DNA of 64,000 nucleotides from Agelas oroides (taxonomy: Eukaryota > Porifera > Demospongiae > Agelasida > Agelasidae): the NCBI GenBank assembly GCA_949130485.1, contig OX422197.1, forward strand, positions 1,836,603 through 1,900,602, in the 5' to 3' direction. The notes under the pieces were generated by a model. That model did no database searches and was not told the origin of the DNA. It saw only the letters and a list, made by a program, of their open reading frames with translations. Each line of letters opens with the position of its first letter. Position 1 is the stretch's first letter. Below, piece after piece: positions 25,101-33,511 of the stretch. A program made the position numbers and the translations under genes.

Positions 25101-26809
25101 CAGAAGAAGCTGAAAGGAAGGGCGGGGAAGGTGGCTCAGTGCATCCTTTGCTGCATGCAGTGCTGCCTCTGGTGCCTGGAGAAGATACTCAAATACATCA
25201 ACAGGCAGGCCTACATTGAGGTGAGCAACATGCCAGTAGACTCATGTACATGGTGTTTCACACATACCATAATTGGGAGAAAGGGTAGTGGTCACCTATG
25301 AATTTTTGGGGATTTTCCTAACAGATTGCTATATATGGATATGACTTCTGTACTGCTGCGTGTAAGGCAGTGAAGCTGCTCATCAGGAACATCTTAGTGT
25401 AAGTGCTAGTAGAGGAAGACTTGAGTTTCTCATGTAGGAGCTACAGGACTTAGTCTGATACCAGCTCTGCTCTTGGTTCACCATGTAGCACTGCTGTAAA
25501 GGATCGTATTGTGGCTTTCCTCCTGTTCTTGGGAAAGCTGGCCATCACGTGTGCAGTTGGTGAGTTGAACTGATAGCCAAGTAGCTGTGTTTGCATGACA
25601 CCATGCATTGCTTTAACCATTACAGAAAGCACTGTCCTCATGCATGTACATATATAGGTGTACTGGCTTACCTGGGATTTGGTGGCTACCTGAACTTGGG
25701 TACAAGTCTGTGGGGTGAACCACTCAACTACTACGTTATTCCCATCATTGTGAGTTATGCATGGATGTGCATGTTTAATTACCTTCAGTAATGGAGTACA
25801 TGTAACTCATGGTAAGTATTAAATCACAAATTTCTCGAGTCTTTCTCCATGCATGTAGAAGAGATTATGTTGTTACGACCAAAAATTTGTTATTTTAGCT
25901 GCATCAATGAACAGTTGAAATGTGCAGAGATACCTGGGAGTTGGTTAAGAATGCCTGTATTCCCTAGAGCACTGTAGCTCCTGGGGGACAATTACATATG
26001 TGGTATCATCTGTAAATGAATATTCATAGTCCATGCTCTGGGGATTTTGCATTCAGTAAACATCTTTGTTTTTGTAAAATTTTAAATTGGTTGGTGGAGA
26101 GTCTGAATCAGCTTTCTTTTTTTCTTTATGGAGTGTGCACATTTTCAAACTTCACACTGAGTCCAGGGCTATTCACAGTAAATGACCCAAAGGATACTAT
26201 TTCAATTGTGCATGTGAATATAAGATGCGAGTTAGTGACAAATGTCACTTAGTAACATCTTCCAAACTCCCATCGTAATGTCAAGTTCGGTTCTCAGCGA
26301 CCAGCTTTTGTAATGTGGTTGCTAAGTTCTTACAGCTGTCTTGAAACACAGCTGAGTATTCCTTCATGTTCATGATGCATTCATACACAGTTTCTTGTTA
26401 TTGCTGCCTACCTCATTTCATCTGGGTTCATGAGCGTCTACCACATGGCTGTGGACACCATCTTCATCTGTGCAAGTGAGTTTTACCTCACTGCTCCATG
26501 ACCAGCATGAAAACTACGTATGAACGATGTTTTCTGACATCTTTGTAGATGTACTTACCCCTTTTGTTCACGTATTGATTTCCCTCATATATTGATATCC
26601 ATGTATGGTAGCTATATACTCAGATATTTATGTATACCCTGTATACCACTATAATTATTCCAGTGGAGGATTTGGAGCGTAACAATGGACAGGACAAGCC
26701 CTACTTCATGAGCAAGAAGTTAATGAGTCTACTCAATGTGAAGAATAAGGAACAAACAGACAGCACAGCAATGAGAATGGAATCTGTAGATACAATCCAA
26801 GCCATATAG
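15625..26809 (+). CDS. Choline transporter-like protein, SLC44A2/4 type (CTL-B)
   Basis: Tandem paralogue of CTL-A in the same orientation, with the same 24-exon structure: 15625-15691, 16722-16776, 19176-19249, 19794-19875, 20007-20124, 20640-20774, 20885-20945, 21193-21355, 21747-21830, 21961-22011, 22289-22350, 22514-22732, 23555-23654, 23786-23878, 23982-24117, 24245-24339, 24624-24750, 24829-24875, 25022-25220, 25325-25398, 25489-25559, 25658-25749, 26391-26475, 26664-26809. The sum is 2436 nt (811 aa). Exon lengths equal those of CTL-A except exon 1 (+9), exon 17 (-3) and exon 24 (+3). Exons 12, 13, 16, 17 and 19-24 are close to identical to CTL-A, whereas exons 1-8 and the extracellular loop are more diverged. 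The C-terminus (…[15 protein letters not shown]) differs. Presumed membrane transporter of choline-like substrates (family knowledge); no sign of decay. Confidence 0.93.
16086..16216. repeat. 41-bp tandem repeat, three copies
   Basis: Unit beginning GCGTAAGAGACATTCACTGG, with at most one difference between copies, followed by a broken fourth. In CTL-B intron 1. Confidence 0.9.
17171..18192. repeat. 37-bp minisatellite in CTL-B intron 2
   Basis: About 26 units of a 37-bp repeat (ACTTACAATGTCTGTCTCGA plus ACATTTACCATCGCTAG) with scattered A/G variants and some 31-bp short units near the left end. Because 37 is one more than a multiple of three, a stop-free reading frame runs through part of it; this is a by-product, not a gene. 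Confidence 0.95.
19082..19174. repeat. (CA)n microsatellite forming the 3' end of CTL-B intron 2
   Basis: About 46 CA units run straight into the splice acceptor of exon 3 (CACAG at 19171-19175), taking the place of a polypyrimidine tract. CTL-A has only a short imperfect CA stretch at the same place. Confidence 0.95.
21487..21735. repeat. (CCCT)n tract upstream of CTL-B exon 9
   Basis: Some 250 bases of almost pure pyrimidine, mostly CCCT units, ending 11 bases before the acceptor CTCTAG at 21741-21746. It acts as a hugely expanded polypyrimidine tract. Frames through it are not genes. Confidence 0.95.
22490..22512. repeat. (CA)n at the acceptor of CTL-B exon 12
   Basis: Eleven CA units abut the CAG acceptor at 22511-22513, a third microsatellite at a CTL-B 3' splice site. 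Confidence 0.9.
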
Positions 26810-27055
26810 TTATTGCGGTGTATAGTAATCAAACTTAAAACCAGGCAAGTTTAATCCTATATATACTTAATAGCTTGCAATTCCTGCAGGATTATCTTGA
26901 GAATGTGTATCATAATTAAGTTGGATCATAGCCAAGTTGTAGGGATATTCATGTATGGTATACTGTCAGGGAATGGTATCGAAGTGAATTCATATGAGTC
27001 TTACTAGCAACATGTACACACAGACACGCCCTACCAGATTGCAACGCTTGTTGTA

Positions 27056-28843
27056 ATGGGGATCCAAGGACTTCTCAAATTGATTGATGACAACTTGCAT
27101 GCCTGCTGTGTGCGGCAGCAACTGTCGGGTGCTGGTACAAGGATCGTAGTGGACGGAAGCAACGTTCTACACGAACTCTACAGGCAACACAAACTAGACT
27201 GGGCCAATGGGGGGGAGTATTCTGAGCAGCGAAGGGTCACCGTGGACCTTTTTAACGCGCTGCAGGAAAAGGGCGCTAGGGCAATCGTCGTTATGGACGG
27301 AGGTGGTGTCGACAGCAATTTCTCTGACGTGGCCTACAGGAGGAATCGTTCCATAGTTACCGTTCCGCAGTCCCTTCGCGAAGAGCATCAAAACTATCGT
27401 CGAAGTTCACGGCATATTCTTCCTACACTTTCGCGAATCCTTTTCGCAGAGACCGTCGAAGAGCTAGATATACCACTGTACGTTGCTGATGGGAAGGCAA
27501 TCGCCACTGCCGTTCGGTTAGCCAACCATTACAACTGCCCTGTTCTTGGGAACGACACCAACTACTGCATTTGTAACCTGCGCGCAGGATTCATCCACTA
27601 TCAATACGTTGAGTTACGAGATACGCACGTACTAAGCGTATTTCACCGCCGCAATTTCGCACAACATTTCGGACTTCGAGATCCTGATTTGTGTTTAGCT
27701 ATTACTGCTATTCTCGGAGATGGCGGTGACATGTCCGTTCCTTATTTGTATCATGGCGCAATCAAACGATTCCTAGAACCCCAAGCCAATGAGGGTGAGT
27801 ACAGGTTAATGACAGTCATCAGGTACTTGAGCGGCTTTCGGTCCTTCCAACAATTCAAGGACAACATTCGCACAATGCCCTTTGGCCGAAAACCAAAAGA
27901 GGCTTTGCAGGGAAATTGCCAGAAGGTGGAGATCTTGTATTCAATACCGACTACCATGAGTTGTGAGGACTTGAGAGAATCAACCGAGATCAAATGCCTG
28001 GCTGGATGTGACCTACCAAAGTTTCTTCTCCAGCGATACAGGAAAGGGCACATGGATAACAGTGCAGTTGACGTACCTGCGCTGGGTAGTTGCTTGCTGA
28101 GTTATCTAGTTGGAGACCCAAAGCTACCTCCAGTGGTTGAAATTGGACGACCCATCCGCCAGTTCTTCTATGGCTTACTATCCCCCCTCATGGGTGGAGA
28201 TAGGAAAGTGGTTGAGTTTCATCGCAACAAAGAAGCGGGAGATGAGAAAGAACTCAAATATGAAGGCCACAGAGTTACTCCTATTTGCAGTGACCAGTTT
28301 CAGGAAATCTCAGCAGCAAATATAGAGATGGTTACTAAGGATGAGAGAGAGCCACTTGCAAAAGATGCCATCTGCTCTGCACTTCATTGTCCTTTGGCAG
28401 TCATTGCAGAGTTTGACAACTGGGAAGAGAGTGGCTGGATGTTGGTGGTTGCAGCTACAAGGTACTGGGCAACAAACCACCTTGTTCGTTCACTTGTACC
28501 AAACCATCCACAACTGGTAAAGTCGCTTGTCTTCAGTTTTGTCAGCTGTGCAAGTCGACACCCCAGCTCTCTTGTCGAAGATGCCTATGAGAAACCACAC
28601 TGGCTGAGGGCATATCATGCATACCTCCAGTGGCAGCTGGTCTACTTTGATTTATTGAACATGAATCAACTCCTGATGGAGCCATTTGAGTCAATGTCAC
28701 CATCCCTGCTTTTCAATGGTCCTTTGTCTCTTTATTATGCAACGCATGAGAGCCCAGATCTTCTTGATACAATGATATATAAGATGAACCATGAAAACAG
28801 GGAACTCTTTAAAAAACTGTTCGCTGCCATCTTGCCACAGTAA
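27056..28843 (+). CDS. Asteroid homologue (FEN1/XPG-like nuclease family)
   Basis: A single uninterrupted reading frame of 595 codons. Seen: N-terminal MGIQGLL, IVVDGSN with Asp33, VVMDGGG with Asp81, then LANHYNCPVLGNDTNYCI, matching the human ASTE1 block LANHWNCPVLSSDSDFCI, and IRQFFYGLL in the second half (ASTE1: IRQIIYGLL). It is shorter than human ASTE1 (about 680 residues); the basic C-terminal tail is absent. The FEN-type acidic positions look partly degraded (SDSD becomes NDTN; the Glu of the SEAD motif is replaced), so nuclease activity is doubtful; inferred from alignment by eye. Drosophila asteroid is linked to EGF-receptor signalling (literature knowledge). Its 3' half was duplicated to 50744-51590. 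It begins 247 bp after CTL-B, same strand. ATG chosen because MGIxGL is the invariant family start. Confidence 0.9.
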   Translation: MGIQGLLKLIDDNLHACCVRQQLSGAGTRIVVDGSNVLHELYRQHKLDWANGGEYSEQRRVTVDLFNALQEKGARAIVVMDGGGVDSNFSDVAYRRNRSIVTVPQSLREEHQNYRRSSRHILPTLSRILFAETVEELDIPLYVADGKAIATAVRLANHYNCPVLGNDTNYCICNLRAGFIHYQYVELRDTHVLSVFHRRNFAQHFGLRDPDLCLAITAILGDGGDMSVPYLYHGAIKRFLEPQANEGEYRLMTVIRYLSGFRSFQQFKDNIRTMPFGRKPKEALQGNCQKVEILYSIPTTMSCEDLRESTEIKCLAGCDLPKFLLQRYRKGHMDNSAVDVPALGSCLLSYLVGDPKLPPVVEIGRPIRQFFYGLLSPLMGGDRKVVEFHRNKEAGDEKELKYEGHRVTPICSDQFQEISAANIEMVTKDEREPLAKDAICSALHCPLAVIAEFDNWEESGWMLVVAATRYWATNHLVRSLVPNHPQLVKSLVFSFVSCASRHPSSLVEDAYEKPHWLRAYHAYLQWQLVYFDLLNMNQLLMEPFESMSPSLLFNGPLSLYYATHESPDLLDTMIYKMNHENRELFKKLFAAILPQ

Positions 28844-29082
28844 TAGTTACAAAATTAATAGCAAGACTTCTTCTGCATTAGCTAGTTTTGATAAATGAGG
28901 GTTTTTTTTAGGTTTTTTATATACTCTTAGTATGCTGTAGTTCTTAAGTTGGTATACGTGAATCTATAGCCTGGTTCCCAGGTTTTGATCGTCCAGCTAG
29001 TTTTTGCATGGTCACTGTATAGCTACAATGTATCAAAAAGTGGACAGTGCTAGGGCTTGCATGCATGCACCAAAAAACAAGT

Positions 29083-29370
29083 TAGTTGTTTTAACCGCAG
29101 AGTGGTTACCATGATTGCAAACAAGTGTGGTTATGAAATGTTTGCTTTGGTATTAGCATAAGGCAACCCAATAGGCAGCTGCCCAGTTCATCTTACAACT
29201 ACAACATGTGAGGAGTCATTATACAAATGCACTTCAAAGTTGCAGTAAGGAACTTTCATGCTCTTAATGTAACCAGGTGAGGGAATCACAGATGTTTGAG
29301 GGTTTTCAGTGTATTGTGGTTGTAAGATGAACTGGGCAGCTGCCCCCCTTGGGTTGCCTTATGCAATTAG
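29083..29370. mobile_element. Foldback MITE, copy 2
   Basis: Same family as 690-1062: TTGTTTTAACCGCAGAGTGG at the left, GGCAGCTGCCCAGTTCATC in the middle and its complement GATGAACTGGGCAGCTGCC at 29320-29345. An ATAAGGCAACCCA / TTGGGTTGCCTTAT pair closes part of the fold. 3' of the Asteroid gene. Confidence 0.65.
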
Positions 29371-30107
29371 TCTTCAATACCAAAGAGCACAGAAAATGGA
29401 AAGCACAATACCCTATAGTCCTGTTCCCAAATCCCATTCACTCTCTCACAAGGAAAAACGAAACAGGTCAAATTTCTTGGGCTAGCATGTGCTTTTGCAA
29501 CTAGTGTAACCATGTTTGTGTCACACCCGCTCAAACAATGTTGGGATGCATTGTGGAAAGGCAAAACTTTATTGCTGCAAGGGAAGTTCTACATACCAAT
29601 TAATCTCATTGGTCCTTTTCACATTTTCCCAAAAATTCAACTTAATTCACCAGACTGTTTTTCACTGTGAAAAACAGTCTGGTATATGTGTGTGTGTAAT
29701 AACTCTGCATGCATGAGATTACATGCCAAGGATACTTCTACTCACCAAAGCAAGAAGGTTGGTTGGAATTAGTCTCGTTCATAGACAGCATTTTTCACAC
29801 CCACCAGTGAAAAGTAGCTAATAGTCTGGGCATGAGACTATAGGTTGGGATGCTGATCTATAGGCAGTATTATCAAGATGCAGATACCTCCATCCTATGG
29901 CAGCTCTATGTCAGACCTCATCTTGAATATGCATGTCAGGTTAGGACCCTTATCTAAAGATCTGCCTTGCGAGTTTATTCAATATGTTGTCTGGCAAATT
30001 ATAACTCTTTCAACACTTCAACTTTAGTAGATGAATACATACCATGTATTAGTATCACGCATGCTGCTCATGCATATGTCACTGGCAAGAAGTTCCAAGC
30101 AACAGAG

Positions 30108-30345
30108 TGCACATGTACAGTGGCAGAGTTCTGCACAGCAATTTGACTTTCAGGCCTACCCAGCTACTGGAACTGATCTCAAGCAGGCCCCTCCACCACC
30201 TGTGCATGAGTGCAGACTCGCCCTTACCACAATCCCCCCCCCACTCCAGGCTGACTAGCTACCTTCAGGCTGCCTTATATATATACATAGCTTAGAGACA
30301 CCCTAATAATGTCACTGTTTGCCCCACATTATGCATAGTTGTAAC
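30108..30345 (+). pseudogene. Relic of an SRCR receptor cytoplasmic-tail exon
   Basis: The bases from GTGGCAGAGTTCTGCACAGC through CTGATCTCAAGCAGGCCC and on to TGTCACTGTTTGCC follow the last exon and 3' UTR of SRCR1 (49610-49965) and SRCR2, but about 200 bp of the tail is deleted and the frame is broken. No SRCR domain exons are nearby. It shows that another SRCR gene copy once lay here, between Asteroid and SRCR1. Confidence 0.8.
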
Positions 30346-31337
30346 TCCTATTTAAGCTATATATAGGCACGCACCATGCAGAACACTTAACCAACCATGC
30401 ATGTGCAGCTGTGGTGGTGCAGCAACTGTGTGAGTGCTGCCACTAAAGATAATGTACACAGAGTACATACAATCTGCACCAGACCTGTACAGCTAGCATG
30501 CAAGGGGTCTAACAATTTCACTGGGGTGAGGCAACTGAAAATAATAATTTATTTTGGGCATGTGGCCAGCACACCCATGGGAAAAACCCCCTCTAAAAAC
30601 CTCTGTGAGGTTTTTAATTGTGAGGGGAAAAAAACAAATGAAAATAACACCCCGAGGCTACACAGACTTCCTCATAAGCCAATCGATGACTATTAGATCT
30701 TCCAGGCTCTTCTTTCCTGCACTAAGGAAGACTAGAAACCCATGATAAGGGGTTGGTACATGCAAACTGGAGCTTCAGGGCTCAACCCATCTTCTCTGCT
30801 TCCTGTAGCAAGATACTTCAGATAAAATGTTTTTCTTCAGTGGCAGCAGGAGTAGTTGCTGAGAGAATGCTACTTCCCGCTCAACTCCTGCTTTCAATAC
30901 ACATAAATACAGCATTCCACAGTATCTCAGCAATCTTACATTCCTCTATCTCCAATAAACTAGCATGCATTCCCCTGTCTCCAGCTATATTACACCATAG
31001 ATAATGAAAGGCACTGAAGTGCCAAACCCTTGGCGCAGCAGTGCTTGTGATTGTACTTGTGTGTTAACTAGAATCGATCACTGTCTCGTGAACAATAGTA
31101 TCATGAAGTTTGCTCTTGAGTTGATATAGCATGCTTTTTGATATTAATTCATTCCTAACTGTCTGTCCTCGAATCTGTTCTGACAGCTAGGCACTTGGGC
31201 CTAATATTAACACAGTGCAGTACATTGCAGTTATTTGACATCATGCAATTAACCTACATTAACACAGCTATGCAATATGACATTGCATTGTGGTCATTAC
31301 ATCTATAGAGCAGCAATACATCATTGTTACTATTTAT

Positions 31338-31839
31338 TAGGGTGTCCAACCTGAAATACGAAAGTGTGCGCATTGGTTCCAAAACAGTGGTTTTTATAAA
31401 AGCCAACCCAGGTAAGAAAGAAACCACAGACGGATTGGGTTCGCATGTCATTTCTTTTGGGATTGGTGCACTTTTCCGGAAGTGGTAAATTCCGAAAAAT
31501 GGCACGTGACCAAAAATTTAAGTTCGCCGTAACAGGTAAAAATTATTTCGTTCCTAGACCACTGACCACTGCCAGCGAGGCTACTTTAAACATGGCAGTG
31601 AGTTATACATTAGGTCTGTGAGGGTAAGTTTCTTGGGAGATAACTAGGCCCATGGCTTGATATTGGTCACGTACCATTTTGTGGGACTTACCACTTCCGG
31701 AAAAGTGCACTGTTTCCGAATAAAATTGATATTCGAACCCGATCCTTCAGTGGGTTTTTTCTTAACTAGGTTAGCTCTTATAAAAACCACTGTTTTGGAA
31801 TCAATGCGCACACTTTCATATTTCAGGTTGGATACCCTA
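31338..31839. mobile_element. 502-bp foldback element with 7-bp TSD
   Basis: Long inverted ends starting TAGGGTGTCCAACCTGAAAT (left) and, reversed, TAGGGTATCCAACCTGAAAT (right), arms paired over well over 150 bp. Flanked by TATTTAT at 31331-31337 and 31840-31846. No coding sequence. Inserted in the rolling-circle-like element A. Confidence 0.75.
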
Positions 31840-31947
31840 TATTTATACACACGACACAGCACAGTGACTAAGTTATGACTTAGCAATAATATGCTTACTT
31901 TGTGCATTCTATCTCGCTCTTTCCTCTGCACAGTTTGCTCAAAGGTT

Positions 31948-32232
31948 TCAGTCTCTCATGCTTGCCATGCGCATTCTGTTTTGTTCCTGCCTATACAAAG
32001 TTCGCTCACGAGTTTCTGACGCTCTTTCACAGGCCTTGTGCAACTTATCTTTAGCTTTCGTAGCTGATTTCACACTATCTGATTCTACTGATCTCATACG
32101 TTTCATAGCTTTCTCTCGCAAATTACACTCTGCTTTTCGTTTGGATCGAAAGACATGATCACAGCGTTCACATGTCTTCCGTCTTACAGGTACAGCAGCT
32201 TTATACTGCGGGCATACCTTTGTTGAAGGCAT
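31948..32232 (-). pseudogene. Zinc-ribbon, Arg/Glu-rich transposon ORF fragment (copy A)
   Basis: Begins [18 protein letters not shown] and continues [14 protein letters not shown], a CX2C-X10-CX2C ribbon with the second Cys changed to Tyr, then a Lys/Arg/Glu-rich stretch ending with one ASETRERTLYRQEQNRMRM repeat. It is paralogous to the copy at 55367-55758. Function unknown; likely the N-terminal piece of a transposon protein. Confidence 0.55.
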
Positions 32233-32238
32233 ACTTAC

Positions 32239-32668
32239 TAGGCTCCCGCACATTATGCTTCATTGCTACCCTATTATGCTATTCCTTTATTCCTGACAAT
32301 TTTACCAATTATGCTCAGTTATGTTCCCCATTATGCCCAATGTGTACACAGCGTTACGTGACAGTTCTGATCGCGTAGGGGCCTTGAGTCGGTCCAGCAA
32401 TGAGATGTGGACTCCGTCTCCTTAGGCATACTACCCGAGCTCTGATATGAGCTGTTGCAAGAGTCAGACGTTGCGATCCTCGTGCTAGTAGTACCAAGCG
32501 TGAGCGGTATATACGTATACTACAGTTACTTTACACGTGGCATTCGGTTCAAAGGTTAAAAAATTATGTAAGCGCGCGTTGCGCTTACCTATTATGCTCG
32601 AAATTGTGCTTATGCTAATAGCTGCCTATTGTGCTTTAAATTATGCCGGCATAATGTGCGCATGTCTA
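32239..32668 (-). mobile_element. 430-bp hAT-like MITE with 8-bp TSD
   Basis: Termini TAGGCTCCCGCACATTATGC and, from the other end, TAGACATGCGCACATTATGC; 8-bp duplication ATACTTAC at 32231-32238 and 32669-32676. The empty site is present in the paralogous element near 55757-55764. Several internal ATTATGC motifs lie in both subterminal regions. A second copy is at 36591-38460. An 8-bp TSD is typical of hAT. Confidence 0.88.
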
Positions 32669-32918
32669 ATACTTACTGCCAATGGCCAATAATCGAACTC
32701 GCAAAGAACGTCTCTCCCAAGAACAAAATCGCCGCTAGCCACGTGGTCCAGATTCATACGCATGCGCGTTTTCCGCGGAGTAAAAAATGGCCGACTTATC
32801 ATGTAGCCGTAGGGCAGAGGAGGAAGGGCTCTGGCCCGAGCCATCCTGGGGTACCTTTTCAAAACTCTAATCCTATTGGTCAATAATTATACGCATATGC
32901 GCCGTTGCCCTGACAACA

Positions 32919-32961
32919 CCCTAAATTAACCCTAACCCAACCCTAATAAACCCTAACCCAA
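32919..32961. repeat. Short degenerate telomere-like tract
   Basis: Repeated CCCTAA/CCCTAACCC units (about six, with irregular spacers) in a 43-bp stretch. The metazoan telomere repeat is TTAGGG, so this is an interstitial telomere-like patch or a chance low-complexity tract. Confidence 0.6.
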
Positions 32962-33005
32962 CCAATCAGATTAGAGCTTTGAAACGCACTCCGGTACTGT
33001 AGTCT

Positions 33006-33474
33006 TAGCCTCGTCCCCAGGCCCCACCCAAAACTCGGGAAAGGGGCCTGGTGTTACTTGCAAAAATTCCCGTATGTGCTGTGTCAGCAGTCTTCGTTTG
33101 GAGTAGAGGAATCACGTTCGTCCATTACCAATTACTAAATTCTTGACACGTGAAAGTAGTAGACTCGTTCCAAGACCATTTGAAAATGGGAACGAGGCAA
33201 GCAGACTTTTCATAAACCTCGGATTTCAAAAACTTAGAGCGTAGTTACGCTTGCTAGGCTACTACTCTTGCCTCACAGGATTTGTCTGTAGTCGCTCCGT
33301 AGCAAGATCTATTCATCCACTCTGTAATGCCATTGTCAACAGTAGCTGGCTACCACGTGATCACGTAAGGCATGTAATTCTTACATAATATGCTGACTCA
33401 GCACATACGAGAAAGTTTGCAAGTGACACCAGGCCCCTTTCCCGATTTTTGGGTGGGGCCTGGGGACGAGGCTA
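33006..33474. mobile_element. 469-bp Mutator-like MITE
   Basis: Terminal inverted repeats of about 95 bp starting TAGCCTCGTCCCCAGGCCCC; 9-bp duplication CTGTAGTCT at 32997-33005 and 33475-33483, identical on both sides. Same family as 314-400, 36568-39063 and 52637-53201. Confidence 0.88.
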
Positions 33475-33511
33475 CTGTAGTCTGGCCCTACACGGGATCG
33501 TCTAAGTTCAA

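Larger units (their letters stand above)
28844..30997. other. Gene-free stretch downstream of Asteroid
   Basis: Apart from the foldback MITE (29083-29370) and the SRCR tail relic (30108-30345) I see no gene. The first ~140 bp have a counterpart after the Asteroid pseudogene near 51600-51797, including a TATAGCCTGGTTCCCAGG segment at 28968-28985. Confidence 0.6.
30998..32805 (-). mobile_element. Rolling-circle-like (Helitron-type?) element fragment A
   Basis: About 1.8 kb that shares, in order, three blocks with 55110-55890: the AATGAAAGGCACTGAAGTGCC end with a GGCACT/AGTGCC hairpin, the Arg/Glu-rich zinc-ribbon ORF, and a CGCATGCGCGTTTTCCGCGG block. In this copy it is interrupted by a 502-bp element (31338-31839) and a hAT-like MITE (32239-32668). 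The ASETRERTLYRQEQNRMRMA type of repeat is, from memory, common in sponge Helitron/PIF1-helicase ORFs; this family assignment is inference. Confidence 0.5.
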
